Shown here piece by piece: positions 45,387 through 50,806 of a stretch of DNA of 50,806 nucleotides. The stretch's first letter is position 1. Every line of letters starts with the position of its first letter. The stretch lies in NCBI RefSeq assembly GCF_024807655.1, contig NZ_JANUCR010000007.1, positions 1 through 50,806 on the forward strand, written 5' to 3'. The translations under genes were made by a program, and so were the position numbers. The stretch is from Methanococcus voltae (GTDB taxonomy: Archaea; AGJL01; Methanococci; Methanococcales; Methanococcaceae). The notes under the pieces are model-generated. The model did no database searches. It saw only the letters and a list, made by a program, of their open reading frames with translations, and had not been told where the DNA came from.

Positions 45387-46790
45387 ATGAAAATTCCCGA
45401 AAAACCTCCTAAAATATTAGATATATTGAATAATTTAAATTCTAATTCGGACAGTAATTCAAATTTTAACCTGCCACCCATACCAAATTTGTATAAAATG
45501 GGACACTATCTAAAATTAGTACTATCTGTAATCAATGGCGAAGATATAGATATTCCAAAAAAAGAAAAGGATATATTATTAAATGTAGATTATGTGCATT
45601 GGGAAGATTTAAAATATAAAAATATAAGCCTTGATAAAGAAGAACTTTGGCTTATATTACAAGCATTAAGAGCTTTTAAATTTCAGAATTTTAAAATAAA
45701 AGATTATGATTTTAAATATTGTTTAACAAACACCATACTAAAGAGAATACATAAAATAGATAAAGCAACTTTCGGAGAGATGAATGAAGGTCTTAAGAGT
45801 CTTAGTGAAAAATATAAACGAAAATATCTAATTAATTCATTACTTGAGGAGGCCATTGCGTCAAGTCAAATTGAAGGGGCGACAACCACTCGGAAAAAAG
45901 CTAAAGAAATGATACTCCAACAAAAAAAGCCGACAAACAACTCGGAAAAAATGATATACAACGGATATAATACGATGGAGTATATTTATAAGGAACTCTT
46001 AGAAGAAAAATTAACACCGGAACTTATATTAAAGCTCCATATGTTAATAACTGATGATACTCTGGAAAAAAAAGAAGATGAATTAAATTATCGAGACAAT
46101 GACGATATAATCGTGGGTGATAGCTTCGATACGAGTATAACTTATCATACGCCTCCGAAACACAATCAAGTGCCTGAATTAATGGAAGAATTTTGCAAAT
46201 TTGCAAATTCTGACGAAGACGGGTATTTTATACCGCCAATTATTAAAGGGATAATTTTACACTTTTTAATTGGGTACATACACCCATTTAACGATGGTAA
46301 TGGACGTACTGCAAGAGCCATATTTTATTGGTACGTACTTTCAAGAGGTTATTATGGATTTAGGTACACTGCAATTTCACGAATATTAAAGAATGCTAAA
46401 AAGAAATATGCAAAAGCTTATTTATATTCTGAAACTGACGAAAATGATTTAACATACTTTATAAATTATAATTTAGATGCTATTGAAAAATCAATCGATG
46501 AAATGAATAATTACATTTCAAAAAAAGAAATAGAACTTTTAGATTTTGAAAAACAATATTCAGAAAGTTCAGAAAATTTAAATTTGGATTTAAATTCAAG
46601 ACAATTAGAAATTTTAAAATATTTTTATAATAATCCTAAAAAGTACATTACAATTAAAGAAATTCAAAATATATTTGTCGTTGCTTACGATACTGCCAGA
46701 AATGATTTAGAGTTGCTCGTGAAAAATAACAAAATTATCAAACGTAAAAGCGGGAAGAGATTTGAATATACCGCACTGATGAATGATTAA
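45387..46790 (+). CDS. fic: Fic-domain protein (AMPylase family) with C-terminal winged helix
   Basis: Fic enzymes usually move AMP from ATP to a target hydroxyl. The 467-residue protein has the intact active site HPFNDGNGRTAR (299-310) and an inhibitory helix motif SSQIEG (159-164) placed N-terminally (class II), so activity is probably self-restrained. ITYHTPPKHNQVPELMEEF is the usual flap region. Residues about 415-467, with LNSRQLEILKYFY and VAYDTARNDLELLVKNNKI, form a winged helix-turn-helix likely to bind DNA. GGTGA precedes the ATG. Twin operators at its promoter suggest autoregulation. The target is unknown, and no obvious antitoxin gene is adjacent. Confidence 0.93.
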   Translation: MKIPEKPPKILDILNNLNSNSDSNSNFNLPPIPNLYKMGHYLKLVLSVINGEDIDIPKKEKDILLNVDYVHWEDLKYKNISLDKEELWLILQALRAFKFQNFKIKDYDFKYCLTNTILKRIHKIDKATFGEMNEGLKSLSEKYKRKYLINSLLEEAIASSQIEGATTTRKKAKEMILQQKKPTNNSEKMIYNGYNTMEYIYKELLEEKLTPELILKLHMLITDDTLEKKEDELNYRDNDDIIVGDSFDTSITYHTPPKHNQVPELMEEFCKFANSDEDGYFIPPIIKGIILHFLIGYIHPFNDGNGRTARAIFYWYVLSRGYYGFRYTAISRILKNAKKKYAKAYLYSETDENDLTYFINYNLDAIEKSIDEMNNYISKKEIELLDFEKQYSESSENLNLDLNSRQLEILKYFYNNPKKYITIKEIQNIFVVAYDTARNDLELLVKNNKIIKRKSGKRFEYTALMND

Positions 46791-46794
46791 TTTT

Positions 46795-46925
46795 TAAATA
46801 TCTTATTCTTATTATTTTATTATTTTATTAGTATTCTATTTTATTAGTATTCTATTTTTTCTTTATATATTATTTTTTTATTTTATTATTATTATTATTA
46901 TTTTATTTTTAATTTTTTTATATTG
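46795..46925 (+). terminator. T-rich 3' tract after fic
   Basis: About 130 bases of TTATTATTTTATTAGTATTC- and TTATTATTATT-type sequence follow the fic stop. It fits a U-tract terminator and separates fic from the next surface-protein gene. Confidence 0.45.
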
Positions 46926-47044
46926 TTATTTTATTATTTTGTATTAATATTATCATTTAATAGTCTCAATGAAAGATTTAAATCAATAGTTATATAATAA
47001 CTAATTAAAATATTACATCATATAATAAAAGAGGTGCGTGTTAA

Positions 47045-49270
47045 ATGAAAATAAAATATGTAATTTTTACAATTCTTCTCTTGTTAGGTGGTATGTCTTG
47101 TGTTAATTCGGCCATATTGACACAGGATAGTCTTTTAGGGATAGAAAATTATAATTTTTCATTGTATTCCCTTATGGATAATTCAATGGTATTCGAAAAT
47201 GATACAATATATCTCGCCGGTGAAATAGATTCTGGGACGAGTGATGATATTATAATATATAAATGTTATAAAAATGGTTCCGTAATTTGGAATGTTTCTT
47301 ATGACTATATGGGTTATGATGATGCCCCTACCCATTTAATCGTACAAAACGATGAAATATATGTCATAGGAAATGGACGAAAAAGTGGCGGCCAAGATGT
47401 AATCGTAGTGAAATATGATACAGACGGTAATAAATTATGGAATAACTCTTATAGTTATGGTACGGCCTATGATTCAGCCCAAAAAGCTGTTTTAAAAGAT
47501 GGAAATTTATATGTAGGCGCATATGGTGCAGGTTCAACTTTTGACGTAGTTCTGTTAAACTATTATGCAAATGGTACTTTAATGTGGTCAAATTCTTATG
47601 ATTATAAATCTGACAAAGATTACCTAAAAGAGGTATTTGTAGATGACAATAAAAACTCATATGTAATCAGTAATTCAATTAATAAATCGGGATTCTCTGG
47701 AACTTACGATATTGTTTTGTTAAAATATAACGAAACAGGTAGTTTATTGTGGGAAAAAACTTACGATTATAATTTAGAAAGAGAATCAGTTACTTCCGCT
47801 AAGATGGTAAATAACAATATTTACATTTTGGGAGGTATAAAAAATTCAAAAGACTTATTACTTTTAAAATATGATTTAGATGGTAATAGATTATGGAATG
47901 CAAGTTATGATTACCTTATAGGTCAAGATTATCCAATATCTATGCATATAGACAGTGATGAAAATACATATGTATTAGGGCGTGGAACAAATACTACAAG
48001 AGATACATTACTTTTAAAATACAATAGTACTGGAAGTTTATTATGGAGTACATCTTATTTCACAAATATGTCCGATGATGGTTTAAAAACATCTATGATG
48101 GTATTGGGCGATAATATTTACATATTGGACGCTATTAAAAATAGTACCGCAAATAATAATATGTTATATTTATCCAATTATGATACGGAAACTGGAGCTA
48201 ATGATTGGAATACAACCTATACATTTAGTTCAAAAAACAATAAACCAGTGGCATTATGTTATAATCCTGGTAAAGTATGTGTACTTGCCCAATGTGCTGA
48301 TGAAAGTAATTATTATAAAATGGTATTTTTAGAATATACTACATCAGGTAATTTGATGTATAATAATTCTTATCCTTCTGAGACTATTTCAACAGGTAAT
48401 CCTAAAGAATTACATAATTATCAAAATGTAAAATATGTATTAGGGACTTCTTATTCCGCATTAGGTAGTAGTGTAAATTTACTAAGATATGGTGAAGATA
48501 AAATTGCCCCAACAATTAGCATTAATCATCCAACAAATGGGACTATTAACACTACAAGCGATAATACGAACGTTATAATAAATGCAACTGTGGAAGATGG
48601 CAGTACAATCTCTGAAGTTAAAGCTGAACTAAACGGAGTAAATGAATCGATGAATTTATTAAATGATTATTATATATTAAATAAAACATTAACTGAAGGA
48701 ACTTATTCTTTAAAGGTCTATGCAAAGGATGTATCAAGAAATATGGGAACTTCAGAATCTGTGGAATTCATTATAAAACGTAGTTCAAACAATGATAATG
48801 GCGGTACTACAACCACAACTACACATCATAAAACGTTAGATGCTTCAGATTCAATTGAATCATCAAATATGAAGAGAACAGTTTCAGAATCAACAGTCGT
48901 TTACGGAAGTAATTTCGATAAACAGTTAGCTGAATGTTTAAAAGAAAATATTTACCCAGATGACTATGAAATAACTGGGGATACTATTATTGTAGGTGGG
49001 CCAGTATCAAATAAAATAGCTGAGCAATATAATGATAGATTTGTAAAACCAGTTTCAAATGAGAATCCTGGTGAAAATAGAGGTATTATACAAATACTTA
49101 AAATACAAGATAATAGTGCTTCAGTAGTTCAAAGTTATAATGTAGTTTATATCGCTGGTTCCGATAGATTAGGAACTGAAGCTGCTTTGAAATACTTTGA
49201 AACACTTAAAGAATTACCTACAGAACCTATTATCGTAGAATGGACTTCCGAAGGACCAGTTTTAGTTTAA
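47045..49270 (+). CDS. Secreted beta-propeller-repeat surface protein 3
   Basis: 741 residues; GAGGTG lies nine bases before the ATG. A signal peptide (about 1-22) leads to about ten propeller-type repeats (LLKYDLDGNRLWNASYDY theme) related to surface protein 1 but clearly diverged. One Ig-like module (TISINHPTNGTINTTSDN onward), a Thr-rich hinge (TTTTTT near 594-599) and the shared C-terminal domain follow. In this copy a Gly in QLAEGLKEN has become Cys (QLAECLKEN). There is no C-terminal membrane anchor. Many Asn-X-Ser/Thr sites occur. It is followed 194 bases later by a NosD-like gene, as protein 1 is paired with protein 2. Confidence 0.85.
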   Translation: MKIKYVIFTILLLLGGMSCVNSAILTQDSLLGIENYNFSLYSLMDNSMVFENDTIYLAGEIDSGTSDDIIIYKCYKNGSVIWNVSYDYMGYDDAPTHLIVQNDEIYVIGNGRKSGGQDVIVVKYDTDGNKLWNNSYSYGTAYDSAQKAVLKDGNLYVGAYGAGSTFDVVLLNYYANGTLMWSNSYDYKSDKDYLKEVFVDDNKNSYVISNSINKSGFSGTYDIVLLKYNETGSLLWEKTYDYNLERESVTSAKMVNNNIYILGGIKNSKDLLLLKYDLDGNRLWNASYDYLIGQDYPISMHIDSDENTYVLGRGTNTTRDTLLLKYNSTGSLLWSTSYFTNMSDDGLKTSMMVLGDNIYILDAIKNSTANNNMLYLSNYDTETGANDWNTTYTFSSKNNKPVALCYNPGKVCVLAQCADESNYYKMVFLEYTTSGNLMYNNSYPSETISTGNPKELHNYQNVKYVLGTSYSALGSSVNLLRYGEDKIAPTISINHPTNGTINTTSDNTNVIINATVEDGSTISEVKAELNGVNESMNLLNDYYILNKTLTEGTYSLKVYAKDVSRNMGTSESVEFIIKRSSNNDNGGTTTTTTHHKTLDASDSIESSNMKRTVSESTVVYGSNFDKQLAECLKENIYPDDYEITGDTIIVGGPVSNKIAEQYNDRFVKPVSNENPGENRGIIQILKIQDNSASVVQSYNVVYIAGSDRLGTEAALKYFETLKELPTEPIIVEWTSEGPVLV

Positions 49271-49338
49271 TACTCCCTTCCCTTTTTTGATGAAACCTTT
49301 CAGGTTTCATTTACTCTTTTGTTTATTTGTTTATTTTA
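48824..49338 (+). repeat. C-terminal-domain/terminator cassette, copy C
   Basis: 515 bases nearly identical to 29337-29851 (about seven mismatches by eye), beginning at the HHKTLD codons and ending in the T-rich tract after the hairpin. Sequence outside these borders diverges at once. Confidence 0.93.
49290..49310 (+). terminator. Hairpin terminator, cassette copy C
   Basis: The same perfect 9-bp stem and TTC loop as copies A and B, 20 bases after the stop and followed by TTACTCTTTTGTTTATTTG. Confidence 0.7.
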
Positions 49339-49464
49339 TTGGTTTTATCTATTATTCAGTTATTAGATTATCTTTTAATTTTAATGGTCAAAACTATGTT
49401 TATATAAAAAATTATATATTTAATTAAGTAAATAATTAACTTTATATAATTTAAGGAGGAGAAC

Positions 49465-50806
49465 ATGAGCAAAAATTATAAAATAATATTTTTTATATTA
49501 TTAACAATAACAATGTTGGCAGTTAATACGGCGTATGCGGATAATGCAATAACTACGCCCACCACAATTAATATGCCAGGTAAATATTATTTAGATAATA
49601 ATATAACGGTTTCCGGCGGTCATATTATTAATATCGTATGTGATAATGTGTCAATCGATGGAAAAGGCTTTACCATTAAAGATAGTGATAGTGTTAGTGT
49701 TTTAGATTATGGTATTTATGTATCCAATGTGAAAAATACGACAATAAAAAACTTTAATATATCTAATATTGGTTATGGTGTTAGAATCGAAGGTTCTGAG
49801 GATACTACACTTATTAATAATACTATAAGTTCAAATTACCGTAATGTCCGTATAGTGTCTTCAAAAAATTCAACCCTTATCAACAATACGGTAAATTTAG
49901 GTACTAATGGAGGTATATCAATAGAAGATTCACCTAATACCAGTATTATAGATAATAACGTAATTTCAAACAGCGATTGGGGTATATCCATATCTGGAAC
50001 TTCTGATGATTTGAATATCTTAAATAATAATGTAAGTTCAAATGGATATGGTATTAAATTGCAAAACCTACATAATGCAAATATTACGAATAATACTATA
50101 CTTTTAAATCAAAATCCAGGTATTGACTTATATCGAGTGTATAATTTAAATATTACAGACAATACTATAAATTTAAATAAAGATAGTGGTATTGTTATTG
50201 CTGAAATAACGAATATATCCATTATAAAAAATACTATAAATTCAAATACAGTCGATGGTATTCATATGTACCAGGTAATCGACACAATTATTATTGCAGA
50301 CAATACTATAAATTTAAATAAAGATAATGGTATTTACTTACAAAGTTTGGATAGGTCAAATATTAGTAATAATATTTTAAATTCAAATACTGATTATGGT
50401 ATTCATTTACTAGGCTCCCATAATAATTCATTATTAAACAATACCCTGAATTTGAACAAATTTGGTATGTATTTATCTGATTCGGATAATTCAAATATTC
50501 GTAATAATAATATGAATTCAAATACTGATTATGGTATTCAGTTGTTAAATTCCGAAAATAATTCGATTATAAAAAATATATTTAATAATACGAATAATAT
50601 ACATATAGTTTCGAGTATTTTAAATAACTTAAATACAACAAAAGCAAACGGTGGGGGAAACTTATGGTTTAAACCTGATGGTACCGGTTGGTCTGAAACT
50701 CATAACGATATAAACGGCGATGGTTTTTGTGATGAAATATATAACATCTCATTAGGAAATGTAGATTACTTACCATTAGTATTTGATACTCAAGGTCCTA
50801 TATTAA
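49465..50806 (+). CDS. Secreted NosD-like beta-helix protein, surface protein 4 (3' end outside window)
   Basis: The frame opens at ATG 49465 with AAGGAGGAG upstream and stays open to the window edge (447 codons). A signal peptide (MSKNYKIIFFILLTITMLAV, cleavage after NTAYA) is followed by PGKYYLDNNITVSGG and many NNTINLNKDNGI-type beta-helix rungs. The close, GGGNLWFKPDGTGWSE, then DGFCDEIYNISLGNVDYLP, matches the helix end of surface protein 2 step for step. Ig-like repeats and the shared C-terminal domain probably follow beyond the edge. Confidence 0.85.
   Translation, partial: MSKNYKIIFFILLTITMLAVNTAYADNAITTPTTINMPGKYYLDNNITVSGGHIINIVCDNVSIDGKGFTIKDSDSVSVLDYGIYVSNVKNTTIKNFNISNIGYGVRIEGSEDTTLINNTISSNYRNVRIVSSKNSTLINNTVNLGTNGGISIEDSPNTSIIDNNVISNSDWGISISGTSDDLNILNNNVSSNGYGIKLQNLHNANITNNTILLNQNPGIDLYRVYNLNITDNTINLNKDSGIVIAEITNISIIKNTINSNTVDGIHMYQVIDTIIIADNTINLNKDNGIYLQSLDRSNISNNILNSNTDYGIHLLGSHNNSLLNNTLNLNKFGMYLSDSDNSNIRNNNMNSNTDYGIQLLNSENNSIIKNIFNNTNNIHIVSSILNNLNTTKANGGGNLWFKPDGTGWSETHNDINGDGFCDEIYNISLGNVDYLPLVFDTQGPIL

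Noticed and set aside
45387-46790. Classical toxin-antitoxin pair with fic
   Set aside because: The inhibitory motif SSQIEG is inside the Fic protein, and the upstream gene is a membrane coiled-coil protein 315 bases away, so no separate antitoxin is evident.

Overview
The window is very AT-rich, with long A/T-only gaps, GGTGAT or GAGGTG ribosome binding sites, archaeal TATA boxes and a gene set typical of a methanogen: an Ehb-type [NiFe] hydrogenase large subunit, CofG (coenzyme F420 synthesis), SepCysS (tRNA-dependent cysteine synthesis), TfuA, FttA/aCPSF1 and ribosomal proteins eL14 and eL34. Together these point to the Methanococcales. The base composition and the many Asn/Lys-rich insertions fit a low-GC Methanococcus such as M. 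voltae. The species is an inference.

Layout. 1-6.1 kb: Lhr-type helicase, then a pyrimidine salvage unit (uracil permease, uracil phosphoribosyltransferase), both on the minus strand. 6.4-10.8 kb: thioredoxin reductase (probably F420-type), an ICC-like metallophosphoesterase and a convergent chemoreceptor. 11.4-12.6 kb: eL34-cmk-eL14 translation operon with a structured spacer. 13-16.8 kb: hydrogenase large subunit, an ABC ATPase with an extra C-terminal domain, a small membrane protein and dUTPase. 17-22 kb: plus-strand redox and Fe-S block (Isf flavoprotein, AfpA flavoprotein, SufC, SufB/D) plus a geranylgeranyl-reductase-type flavoprotein. 22-26.3 kb: SepCysS, PheT and PurM on the minus strand. 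26.6 kb: TfuA. 27.6-33.7 kb: two convergent surface proteins. 34-41 kb: small membrane proteins, a MoaD-like/CofG/SUMT cluster, a BASS-family transporter, a phosphohexomutase and Hsp20. 42-46.8 kb: FttA, a coiled-coil membrane protein and a Fic protein with a striking promoter. 47-50.8 kb: a second pair of surface proteins, the last cut by the window end.

The most unusual feature is a family of secreted surface proteins. Two are beta-propeller-like and two are NosD-like beta-helix proteins, in two neighbouring pairs. Three of them end in an almost identical C-terminal domain. The identity holds at DNA level and runs past the stop codon through a 9-bp-stem hairpin and a T-rich tract, so domain and terminator look like one mobile or gene-converted cassette (29337-29851, 30212-30715 on the minus strand, 48824-49338). 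The first two copies form a roughly 699-bp inverted repeat between convergent genes. The fourth protein runs off the window before its C-terminus.

The second signal is regulatory. Two perfect 33-bp repeats, each with three TACCAA boxes and one TTGGTA, bracket the TATA box of the fic gene, whose product has a C-terminal winged helix. This suggests autoregulation. Other candidate elements are a 9-bp inverted repeat at the uracil permease promoter and hairpins between cmk and rpl14e. Short tandem repeats recur at gene boundaries and, in multiples of three, inside conserved enzymes.

All identities, counts and structures were read by eye. No database or folding program was used.
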